Positions 41,315 through 48,421 of a stretch of DNA of 64,000 nt are shown here, piece by piece. The stretch covers positions 1-64,000 of the forward strand of contig JABWBP010000008.1 in NCBI GenBank assembly GCA_013360445.1, in the 5' to 3' direction. The DNA is from Calditrichaceae bacterium (GTDB lineage: Bacteria > Calditrichota > Calditrichia > RBG-13-44-9 > J075). The notes beneath the pieces are model-generated. The model was not told where the DNA came from, ran no database searches, and was given only the letters and a program-made list of their open reading frames with translations. A program made the position numbers and the translations under genes. How positions within the stretch are numbered: the first letter of the stretch is position 1; every line of letters starts with the position of its first letter.

Positions 41315-42242
41315 GGCGATTCAACGGGCTAAAATCTATTTGAGTTGCCACCCTTCCGACCATGAGGAGGTAGAGGCTTTGGCTGCTTTTTTGGAAGACC
41401 TGGGATTTCAGCCGAGCGGATTTTGGGGCAACGCCCGGCAAAACACGCGAACCTCAACAACAGAGCAACAATACATTCGCGAGGCGCATTTTTTCATCGC
41501 CTGCCTGTCGAAAAGATCTTTCAAACGGAAAAGCCCGGTTCCCCGGGAAATGCAGGAAGCCCGCAAAGTGGCGGCCATAAAACCGGCGCAGGAGCAATAC
41601 TTGACCCTGGCGCGGCTGAAAGAGTGCCCCATACCGCCGGCGTGGGGAAATATTCACCGGATCAATTTTTTTGAATCCGACGGCTGGGAGATTTTCGCCG
41701 AAAAGGTTAAACAGAACCTCAAACATTACTCGATTTCCTTCCAACCGCGCTTTCGCGTAATCGAGCGCAGCGATTTATCCCCGTTCGAGGCCGGGCGCAT
41801 GATCCGCCTGAAAGAGCTGTTCCACAACGAGTGGAACGACGCCGCCAAAAGACCTCCCCGCCAGTATTCCCGGGACGGCAAGAATACCGAGCGGATCATC
41901 ATCGACGGGGCGACCGGTTTGATGTGGCAGCGTTACCCCTCCACGAAGTTCATGGAAGCGCGGGAAGCGCGGGAGCACGTCCGCCAGTTGAACCTGTCCC
42001 GCTGGTGCAGTTACGAGGACTGGCGGCTTCCCACCCTGGATGAGGCGATGGCCTTGATGGAAAGAATAATTGACAAAGATTTTTTCCTCAACCCGCATTT
42101 TTTCGACCCCAGCCCCTGGATTTTAACCGCCGACCAGTACGAAGGGCAGACCTGGCTGGTCAATTACAAATTGGGCATTTGCAGCCTGGGGCACGCGGTT
42201 ACGGGAGTATGCGTGCGGGCGGTGCGGACATTCCAATCTTGA
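41307..42242 (+). CDS. TIR-domain protein fused to Lcl/DUF1566 domain
   Basis: A 311-residue protein of two parts. Residues 1-135 are a TIR domain: AKIYLSCHPSDHEEVEALAAFLEDLGFQP, the core strand HFFIACLSKRSF, and PREMQEARKV, where a Glu occupies the place of the catalytic NADase Glu of the family; NFFESDGWEIFAEKVKQNL ends it. Residues 185-311 are an Lcl C-terminal/DUF1566 domain (IIDGATGLMWQRYPS ... CSYEDWRLPTLDEAMALME ... VCVRAVR), a C-type-lectin-like fold usually found outside cells. A TIR NADase joined to such a domain, coupled to a pentapeptide gene, suggests a signalling or defence role; this is inference. Confidence 0.85.
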   Translation: MAEAIQRAKIYLSCHPSDHEEVEALAAFLEDLGFQPSGFWGNARQNTRTSTTEQQYIREAHFFIACLSKRSFKRKSPVPREMQEARKVAAIKPAQEQYLTLARLKECPIPPAWGNIHRINFFESDGWEIFAEKVKQNLKHYSISFQPRFRVIERSDLSPFEAGRMIRLKELFHNEWNDAAKRPPRQYSRDGKNTERIIIDGATGLMWQRYPSTKFMEAREAREHVRQLNLSRWCSYEDWRLPTLDEAMALMERIIDKDFFLNPHFFDPSPWILTADQYEGQTWLVNYKLGICSLGHAVTGVCVRAVRTFQS

Positions 42243-42251
42243 GCATCTTTT

Positions 42252-42863
42252 TTAAATTTTGGTATAAACTTTTTTCAACCAGGATTTGCGCGGCTGTTTC
42301 TTTCCCACCCGTTCGTAGAATTTTCTCGCTCCCTGAACCCCTTCTAAGTAATCTATGGTGGTCAGATCCAGGGCCAGATCCGGTTTCTCATGTAAATACA
42401 CTTTTTTGATATCCGTAAAATAAATGTAGTTTACATCGGGATGGTCGTCGATTGTGCCGATTAAGCCCTGGTAATTTTTGGTAATAATGCGAATATACTG
42501 GTTTTCAGGCTTTACATAGGTTTTAATTTGCCCAACCAGTTTTTTCCAGTGGGCTTCCATCTCTTTATGGAGCTTCTGGTCGTCCTTCCTCTTATCGCAT
42601 AGATCTTTCAACTCTTTCAAATCCCGCAGGGTGTTTTTGATGGGCACAATATTGGTTTTCTTGAAAGCGTGATACTTCATGTAATAAACAAAGATCATAC
42701 TGACGCCGAATAAGCCCGTCACAAATAAAGCCCAGATCGCCCAGTGCAGGGGAAGGGTGCGGTAGCCATACAAAAACGTCACTAAATACGCGAAGAACAG
42801 GATCACCGCGATTTTCAGGATGCGATCCAGGCAATCATCGGGGGTTTTCACGGTTTTGAACAT
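42252..42863 (-). CDS. Membrane protein of unknown function
   Basis: A 203-residue protein with two helices near the N-terminus (ILKIAVILFFAYLVTFLYGY and WAIWALFVTGLFGVSMIFVYYM) and a cytoplasmic C-terminal part (HAFKKTNIVPIKNTLRDLKELKDLCDKRKDDQKLHKEMEAHWKKLVGQIKTYVKPENQYIRIITKNYQGLIGTID). Start chosen at ATG 42863, with GGAGG just before it; the longer frame to 43055 overlaps the methyltransferase gene and lacks signals. No family is recognised. It is convergent with the TIR gene, the stops being 10 bases apart. Confidence 0.78.
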   Translation of the reverse strand: MFKTVKTPDDCLDRILKIAVILFFAYLVTFLYGYRTLPLHWAIWALFVTGLFGVSMIFVYYMKYHAFKKTNIVPIKNTLRDLKELKDLCDKRKDDQKLHKEMEAHWKKLVGQIKTYVKPENQYIRIITKNYQGLIGTIDDHPDVNYIYFTDIKKVYLHEKPDLALDLTTIDYLEGVQGARKFYERVGKKQPRKSWLKKVYTKI

Positions 42864-43011
42864 ACCTCCTCCTTGATTATTCAGCGAGATTACGGTCGTC
42901 GGCGCGATTTTCAACGCCAAATTATCCGGTTTCGGGGAAATAATCAAGAGGGGAGCGCAAAATTTCGGGGATGAGGGGGGCAAGGAGTAAAGACGTTGCA
43001 GTGCAACGCCT

Positions 43012-44421
43012 TTACAGGGATTTTGTGAGCGTGGCCGCGAACATGGTATCGGCATTCTCCCGGGGGCTTCCTAACAGTTCCTGCTCCACCAGGCGGAAGG
43101 CAGGATTTTCCTTCAAAAAACGTTCCACGATCAACTCGTTCTCTTCCGCCAGCCAGCTACAGGTGGCATAGACCAGCCGGCCCTGCGGGCGCACCGCCGC
43201 GCTGGCGTTTTGCAACAGTTGATATTGCAAAGCCGTCAGGGCGGGAAGCCCGGAAAGATCGAAGCGCCATTTACCGTCGGGGTTGCGCCGCCAGGTGCCG
43301 CTGGCGGAACAGGGCGCATCCACTAACACCCAGTGAAAACCGCCCCGGTTGCGCACCTCTTTGCCGAAATCCGGCAGCGCCTCCCCCTCCCACACCACGG
43401 TGCGCACGTTGTGAAACTGCGCCTTGCGCACCCGCCGGCGCAGCTCTTCCAATTTGTATTCCCGGATGTCCGAGGCATACACCGCTCCGCGCTCTCCCCC
43501 CGGGCGGGCGGCGATTTGCAGGGTTTTTCCCCCTCCCCCGGCGCAGCAATCCCAGGCCATCTGGCCGGGCAGCGCGTTCACCTTTGCGCCGATGCGCTGG
43601 CTGGCCAGGTCTTGCACTTCCACCCACCCGCTCTTATAAGCCGCTAATTCATATATTCCTTTTCGGCCCTCAACCTGCAAGGCTTCTCCCTGTTCCTGCA
43701 CCGTGAAACCATTGCTTTTTAACTCCCGGATCACTTCCGCGGTGCGCGCGGGATGATTGATCCGCAGCCACAGCGGCGGGCGACTGCCGTGATGACGGAT
43801 GAACCGTTCCGTCTCCTCCCTATTCCAGCCGGAACGGCGGGCGCGCTCTTTCAGGAAGCGCTCGAACCAAAGAGGAACGCCGTGCCAGAGCATCCGCTCC
43901 CGAAGCCCGCCGCCCTCAACATGCGACCGGAAGGTGGAAAGAAACTGCCCGCGGGATTTCTCCGCCGTCCCCGGCCAATTCGCGCCGGCGGAGAGTTCTG
44001 ACCCCTCTTCCGCGGCATAGCGCCGATACACCCACTCGAAAAATTCGCCCGGGGGCATCTTCCGCCAGGAATCCAGCACCGGGGCCGGGCCGGGGAAATC
44101 CTTCGCGAACGCCGCCAGGCTTTCTCCAACAACATCCCGGGAGGCGCTAAATGGCGCAGCGGCGCGCCGGGAAGCCCCGGTTTTCGAGTGGAGAAAATCA
44201 AAAAACGTGGCCAGGCAGCCGAAGCGCAGCGCCGCGAAGAGCATTTCGCTGTACCAGTAGCGATCCTGCTTTCCGAACTGTTTGTATTGTTTGATCTCCC
44301 GGGCAAACCAGCGGTCGAACTGGGGCAGCTCCGGCTGCGCCAGCGCCGCCTGCCAGAGCCGGTACAGGTAACTCCAGCGGCCTCCTTTGCCGGACGACCC
44401 GGCTGAGAATGAAGACTTCAT
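43012..44421 (-). CDS. RsmB/RsmF-type RNA (cytosine-5) methyltransferase
   Basis: A 469-residue enzyme of the NOL1/NOP2/Sun family. The SAM motif I is WDCCAGGGGKTLQIAA, motif IV LVDAPCSASGTWRRNPDGKW with its cysteine, and motif VI LVYATCSWLAEENELIVERFL with the catalytic Cys. The N-terminal third is helical, NusB/RsmB-like, longer than in plain RsmF. The substrate is probably a ribosomal RNA cytosine. ATG 44421 starts the frame; stop at 43012. Confidence 0.92.
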   Translation of the reverse strand: MKSSFSAGSSGKGGRWSYLYRLWQAALAQPELPQFDRWFAREIKQYKQFGKQDRYWYSEMLFAALRFGCLATFFDFLHSKTGASRRAAAPFSASRDVVGESLAAFAKDFPGPAPVLDSWRKMPPGEFFEWVYRRYAAEEGSELSAGANWPGTAEKSRGQFLSTFRSHVEGGGLRERMLWHGVPLWFERFLKERARRSGWNREETERFIRHHGSRPPLWLRINHPARTAEVIRELKSNGFTVQEQGEALQVEGRKGIYELAAYKSGWVEVQDLASQRIGAKVNALPGQMAWDCCAGGGGKTLQIAARPGGERGAVYASDIREYKLEELRRRVRKAQFHNVRTVVWEGEALPDFGKEVRNRGGFHWVLVDAPCSASGTWRRNPDGKWRFDLSGLPALTALQYQLLQNASAAVRPQGRLVYATCSWLAEENELIVERFLKENPAFRLVEQELLGSPRENADTMFAATLTKSL

Positions 44422-44549
44422 GTTCGCATAGTTGAAATTTGGATATTCTTCTTCAAAGATGCTTTGTTATTCCCTCCCGGAAAGGTTAATTTTATGAAAA
44501 AGATGGCGTGTTTTACAGTAAATTATTTTCATCTTTCAGGAGAAAAACC

Positions 44550-46286
44550 ATGCGACCTTCTATCTTCTCTATTCTCATTATGGCGCTTTTCGGCAATCTC
44601 CCCGCCCCGGGGCAAACCATTTTTAACGGGTTCCCGGAGTGGATTTCCAGCGCCCAGGGGCAGTACGCCACCGGTTTAGGCATTGCGGACGTCACCGGCG
44701 ACGGGTGGGACGACATCATCGTGGCCAACGGCAATGACATTTTGCGCCAGCGGGTGATGGTGTATTACAACAACGGCGACGGAACCTTCCCCACCACTCC
44801 ATCCTGGAACAGCGGCGACGTGGATTACCACGGGCATTTGGCCGTGGGCGACATCAACGGGGACAACCTCCCCGACGCGGCGGTTTCCATTTTCCTGGGG
44901 CCGGCAGGCTTCACCCAGCCCGGGGGGGTGAAAGTATATTTCAACACCGGCGGGCAGTTGGAATCCCTGCCCTCCTACCGCAGCGCAGACAGCATGTTCA
45001 CCTTCTCCTGCGCTTTAGGCGACGCCGACGGCGACGGGGATTTGGACCTGGCGGTGGCGGGGGGACAACCTTACAATATCGGGATCGGGCCGTACCAGAC
45101 TTACGGGCGCATTTACTACAATGAAAATGGGGCGCTGCAACCCCTGCCGGGCTGGCAGTCCCAGGAACTGATGGGCGCGATGGACGTGGATTTCGCGGAT
45201 ATGGACGGCAACGGGTTTTTAGACGTGATTTTCGCCAGCCACCTAACCCCCAATTACATTTACTTAGCCGATAACCAGGGACAGATCTCCACCTCGCACA
45301 GTTGGAATTCCCAGGACGCGGATTACCACGCCAACTCCCTTACCATCGCGGAATTGGACGGCAACGGCTTCCTCGACCTGATCATTTCCGACAACGACCA
45401 ATTGGGCGGGCAGGGAAAATACAAAGCCTACCTGTTCGGCGCGCCGCCGGCGGGGCAAAGCGCCCCGGGGTGGTTTTCCGCCACCGGCGGGTACGGTTCC
45501 GCAGTGCTGGCGGAGGATTTGACCCTGGACGGCAAACCGGATCTGCTAACCGGGCGCTGGTGGGGGCGGGTGGAGCTTTACCAAGGCGCCGGAAACAGTT
45601 TCACCACTAACCCGGCCTGGTTTTCCGGCACCACTTCCGTGATCGAAGCCTTTGAGCTGCGCGACGTGGATCAGGATGGCCGGATGGTGCGGCGGGACAC
45701 CGTCAACGTTGCCGCAGATTCCATTCAGGTGGTGTATTTGCGAAATTCCGGGGTGGAAACCATCCATTCCGTGACTCTGAACGGCCAGCCGCTGTTTGCC
45801 GGAACGGATTATTGCGCCGTGCCGGGCCGCCAGTGGCTCTCCTTCAAATCCCCCTTGCTGAGCGGCGATCAATTGATCGTGGTGTATGAAATCTCCGTTG
45901 ACCGCGACCTGGCGGTAACCAACTGGGATTCCGATATCGGCAACTACCTGTTCTATAACCAGACCAACCCGCCGGTGGGGATTGCCGCGCAGCCGACCGG
46001 CGCGTTCGGGGAATTCGAATTGTTTCAGAATTATCCCAACCCCTTTAACCCGGAAACGGCGATCAGCTTTCAGCTATCCCCGCGGGGGCAGGCAGCCAAC
46101 AGCCTTGTTTCCCTGAAAGTGTATGACGTGGTTGGCAGAGAAGTGGCCACGCTGGTGGCGGAGAATTTGGCGGCGGGGAGTTACACATACCGGTGGGTTG
46201 CGAAAGGGTTGGCCGGCGGGGTATATTTCTACCGCTTAGAAGCCGGCAATTTTACCCAAACCCGCAAGATGCTCTTGATTCGGTGA
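44550..46286 (+). CDS. Secreted FG-GAP/VCBS-repeat protein with YPNPFNP sorting domain
   Basis: A 578-residue exported protein: signal peptide (SIFSILIMALFGNLPAPGQ), then about five FG-GAP/VCBS beta-propeller repeats with calcium-site motifs (ADVTGDGWDDIIVANG, GDINGDNLPDAAVS, GDADGDGDLDLAVAGG, ADMDGNGFLDVIFAS, AELDGNGFLDLIISD). The last 90 residues are the secretion/sorting domain FELFQNYPNPFNPETAISFQL ... GREVATLVAENLAAGSYTYRW ... GVYFYRLEAGNFTQTRKMLLIR. It is likely exported across both membranes and fixed at the surface. ATG 44550 with AGGAG 8 bases before is chosen; the upstream frame opens at 44508 without a signal. Confidence 0.92.
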   Translation: MRPSIFSILIMALFGNLPAPGQTIFNGFPEWISSAQGQYATGLGIADVTGDGWDDIIVANGNDILRQRVMVYYNNGDGTFPTTPSWNSGDVDYHGHLAVGDINGDNLPDAAVSIFLGPAGFTQPGGVKVYFNTGGQLESLPSYRSADSMFTFSCALGDADGDGDLDLAVAGGQPYNIGIGPYQTYGRIYYNENGALQPLPGWQSQELMGAMDVDFADMDGNGFLDVIFASHLTPNYIYLADNQGQISTSHSWNSQDADYHANSLTIAELDGNGFLDLIISDNDQLGGQGKYKAYLFGAPPAGQSAPGWFSATGGYGSAVLAEDLTLDGKPDLLTGRWWGRVELYQGAGNSFTTNPAWFSGTTSVIEAFELRDVDQDGRMVRRDTVNVAADSIQVVYLRNSGVETIHSVTLNGQPLFAGTDYCAVPGRQWLSFKSPLLSGDQLIVVYEISVDRDLAVTNWDSDIGNYLFYNQTNPPVGIAAQPTGAFGEFELFQNYPNPFNPETAISFQLSPRGQAANSLVSLKVYDVVGREVATLVAENLAAGSYTYRWVAKGLAGGVYFYRLEAGNFTQTRKMLLIR

Positions 46287-46332
46287 GGGCCTTTTATACC
46301 GATTGCCGGGGCGTATCGCGATACGCCCCGGC

Positions 46333-46746
46333 CTATTTCAATGGGTTCACAACTCGAATTCCTCTGATAATTTGCCCGGTATTGAGATCTTCGCTCCATA
46401 TTTCATTGCATTTTGCGCTCTCAGCCGCTACAACAATCAAAGAATCCCAGAAAGATAATTGATTCAAAATACTACAATCAATCGCTTCATAGATTAATCC
46501 CGGCGAGACAGTTACAACTTCAAAATTTTCAAACTGACGGACGATGTTTTTTGCCTGTAACACATCCACCCCCAACTTTTTTGTCGCCGCAACAAAGAAC
46601 TCCTGCATAACCTGGGTGGATAATACGCCCCGGTAATGATCTCGAACCCTTCTTAACGCCTCGCGGCATTTTTCCCTTTTTTGAGGTTCATTGCTGTCCA
46701 TGCTATAAACCAGCAGGTTGGTATCGATAAAAATCTTAGCGGCCAT
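46333..46746 (-). CDS. VapC-type PIN-domain toxin
   Basis: A 137-residue PIN-domain ribonuclease. The metal-binding acidic residues are present: D8 in FIDTNLLVYSMD, Glu in QVMQEFFVA, Asp in QLSFWDSLIVVAAESAKCNEIWSEDLNTG. It cleaves specific RNAs in known systems. ATG 46746 overlaps the antitoxin stop by 11 bases; the frame continues open upstream to 46788 but this lies inside the antitoxin. Confidence 0.92.
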   Translation of the reverse strand: MAAKIFIDTNLLVYSMDSNEPQKREKCREALRRVRDHYRGVLSTQVMQEFFVAATKKLGVDVLQAKNIVRQFENFEVVTVSPGLIYEAIDCSILNQLSFWDSLIVVAAESAKCNEIWSEDLNTGQIIRGIRVVNPLK

Positions 46747-46960
46747 AAAGCTCCTCCCGATGCCACTTTTCCCCCCGGGAGTCGCCATTGGCCTGATCCA
46801 TCAGCAAAAAGCACTGCTCCAGCCAATCAGGAGATTCAGGTTCTACCGTCGCTTTGAGGAGCTTGCGCAGCAAGGCATTTAAGGACATCTTATGCTTGCG
46901 AGCATAGAGCCGGCCTTTTGCTAAAAGGTCTTCATCGAAGGATATGGTTACATTGGGCAT
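46736..46960 (-). CDS. VapB-type ribbon-helix-helix antitoxin
   Basis: A 74-residue protein with an N-terminal ribbon-helix-helix motif (MPNVTISFDEDLLAKGRLYARKHKMSLNALLRKLLKATVE) for DNA binding and a C-terminal toxin-binding tail (WLEQCFLLMDQANGDSRGEKWHREELY). The perfect operator-like inverted repeat 16 bases upstream of its start (46976-46994) supports autoregulation. Confidence 0.9.
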   Translation of the reverse strand: MPNVTISFDEDLLAKGRLYARKHKMSLNALLRKLLKATVEPESPDWLEQCFLLMDQANGDSRGEKWHREELYGR

Positions 46961-46975
46961 TACGATCTCCTTAAT

Positions 46976-46994
46976 TTACACATAGCATGTGTAA
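46976..46994 (-). promoter_or_regulatory. VapBC operator
   Basis: Perfect inverted repeat TTACACAT-AGC-ATGTGTAA directly before the antitoxin gene, spaced as a site for a dimeric ribbon-helix-helix repressor. AT-rich sequence flanks it. No unambiguous -35/-10 pair is seen. Confidence 0.65.
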
Positions 46995-47116
46995 AAATTT
47001 AAGCCGCGCCGCAGCGACAATCAAGAGCTAATTTTGAGACCGGCAGTTTTTCTTTAACCTTCCTACTCCTTGCCTGCAAGCATCTTTTCCCTTAAATTTC
47101 CCCGGTCAATTTCAGG

Positions 47117-47222
47117 GGTGTTTGAAAATTCGCCACAAAGCCGCAAAGTTTCAAAGAGGTCGCAAAGAAATCTTAAAAAACATCGTGAGAACTTCGTGTC
47201 CTCGTGTCTTTGTGGCAAATTT
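47117..47222. repeat. Inverted-repeat element, CCACAAAG family
   Basis: Arms AAATTCGCCACAAAG (about 47126-47140) and complement (47208-47222, one difference) flank units of the type cGCAAAGT and TCGTGTC. The 24 bases at 47117-47140 recur exactly, inverted, at 58159-58182. Beyond this element and the operator, 46961-47272 holds nothing else; AAGGAGCC precedes the patatin start. Confidence 0.7.
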
Positions 47223-47272
47223 ATGATTTTTCAGGCACGCTCTCAGCCGAATAAACATGAAGGAGCCGGATC

Positions 47273-48283
47273 ATGGCAAAGCTTACCCGAATTTTATCCA
47301 TCGACGGCGGGGGCATTCGCGGGATCATTCCGGCGCAGGTGTTGATCTCCCTGGAGAAGAAATTGCAGGAGCGCACCGGCAATCCCGAAGCCCGGCTGGC
47401 GGATTTTTTCGACCTCGTCGCCGGAACCAGCACCGGGGGCATTCTTACCTGCATCTATCTCTGCCCGGACGTCACCGGCAATCCCACCCGCCCGCGTTTC
47501 TCCGCGGAGGAAGCGCTGGATTTGTACCTCAAAAAGGGAGGGAAAATATTCGACCTCTCCATCTGGCAAAGGCTGACCTCCGGGGCCGGCATTTTAGATG
47601 AAAAATACAGCATCGGCAGCCTGGAGCAGGAGTTGGAATCTTACTTAGGAGAGTTGAAACTGAGCGATTTGCTGAAACCTACCCTGATTACCGCCTACGA
47701 CCTGGAGCGCCGCTGCGCCAAATTTTTTACCCGCCACGACGCGGTGGAAAGGAAGAGCGAGGATTACTACCTGCGCGAGGTGGCCCGGGCAACCTCCGCC
47801 GCCCCCACCTATTTTGAACCCAAGGGCCTCGAATCGTTTTCCGGAACTTTCTACGCCCTCATCGACGGAGGGGTGTTTGCCAACAACCCGGCCCTGTGCG
47901 CCTACGCGGAAGCGCGCATGAAGCTGCCCGGCCAGCCCAAAACCGAAGACATGGCCCTGCTCTCCATCGGCACCGGCTACGTGAAAAAGAAGTATCCCTT
48001 CAAAGAGGCCAAAGACTGGGGACTGTTAGAGTGGGCCAAGCCGGTCATTGACATTATGATGACCGGGGTCGCGGAAACCGTGGATTACCAGCTTCGCCGA
48101 ATCTTCGAGGCGGCGGAGCGCCCGGATCAGTACCTGCGCATCGACGGAAAGCTCAAAAACGCCAAACCGGATCTGGACGAAGCCTCTGCCGCGAACCTGG
48201 GCAATCTGGCCAAGGACGGCAAACGCATCGGCCGGGAGTTCGATGAGCAGTTGGAGGGGTTTTTGAAGTATCTGATGGAGTAG
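47273..48283 (+). CDS. Patatin-like phospholipase (CapV/cPLA2-like branch)
   Basis: A 336-residue lipid acyl hydrolase. The catalytic site is complete: SIDGGGIRGIIP (9-20) forms the oxyanion hole, the nucleophile is Ser53 in V-A-G-T-S-T-G-G, and Asp198 lies in L-I-D-G-G-V-F-A-N-N-P. The N-terminal DGGGIRG and the long helical insert place it with plant patatin/CapV-like proteins rather than with the RssA-type enzyme at 25648. No CD-NTase gene is nearby, so a cyclic-nucleotide defence role has no support from context. No signal peptide. A GGAGCC site precedes the ATG. Confidence 0.9.
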   Translation: MAKLTRILSIDGGGIRGIIPAQVLISLEKKLQERTGNPEARLADFFDLVAGTSTGGILTCIYLCPDVTGNPTRPRFSAEEALDLYLKKGGKIFDLSIWQRLTSGAGILDEKYSIGSLEQELESYLGELKLSDLLKPTLITAYDLERRCAKFFTRHDAVERKSEDYYLREVARATSAAPTYFEPKGLESFSGTFYALIDGGVFANNPALCAYAEARMKLPGQPKTEDMALLSIGTGYVKKKYPFKEAKDWGLLEWAKPVIDIMMTGVAETVDYQLRRIFEAAERPDQYLRIDGKLKNAKPDLDEASAANLGNLAKDGKRIGREFDEQLEGFLKYLME

Positions 48284-48296
48284 GGCGGGGAAGTGC

Positions 48297-48405
48297 TTTG
48301 GTGTTCGAGTGTTCAGGTGTTCAGGTGTTTAATTGGCAATTGGCAATTAGCAATTAGCAATTAGCAATTGGCAATTGGCAATTAGCAATTGGCAATTGCC
48401 AATTA
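48297..48405. repeat. Tandem repeats, TTCAGGTG then GGCAATT units
   Basis: About four 8-nt units close to (G)TTCAGGTGT fill 48301-48330. Ten 7-nt units (GGCAATT or AGCAATT, the last one GCCAATT) then run head to tail from 48331 to 48405. The AidB-like gene's ribosome-binding site starts only about 7 bases later, so the array is the 5' flank of that gene. Confidence 0.85.
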
Positions 48406-48421
48406 AAAGAGGAGCTTGCCC

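Noticed and set aside
47273-48283. CBASS-type defence role for the patatin gene.
   Set aside because: No CD-NTase, ubiquitin-like or nuclease partner adjoins; only repeats, VapBC and an AidB-like gene do.
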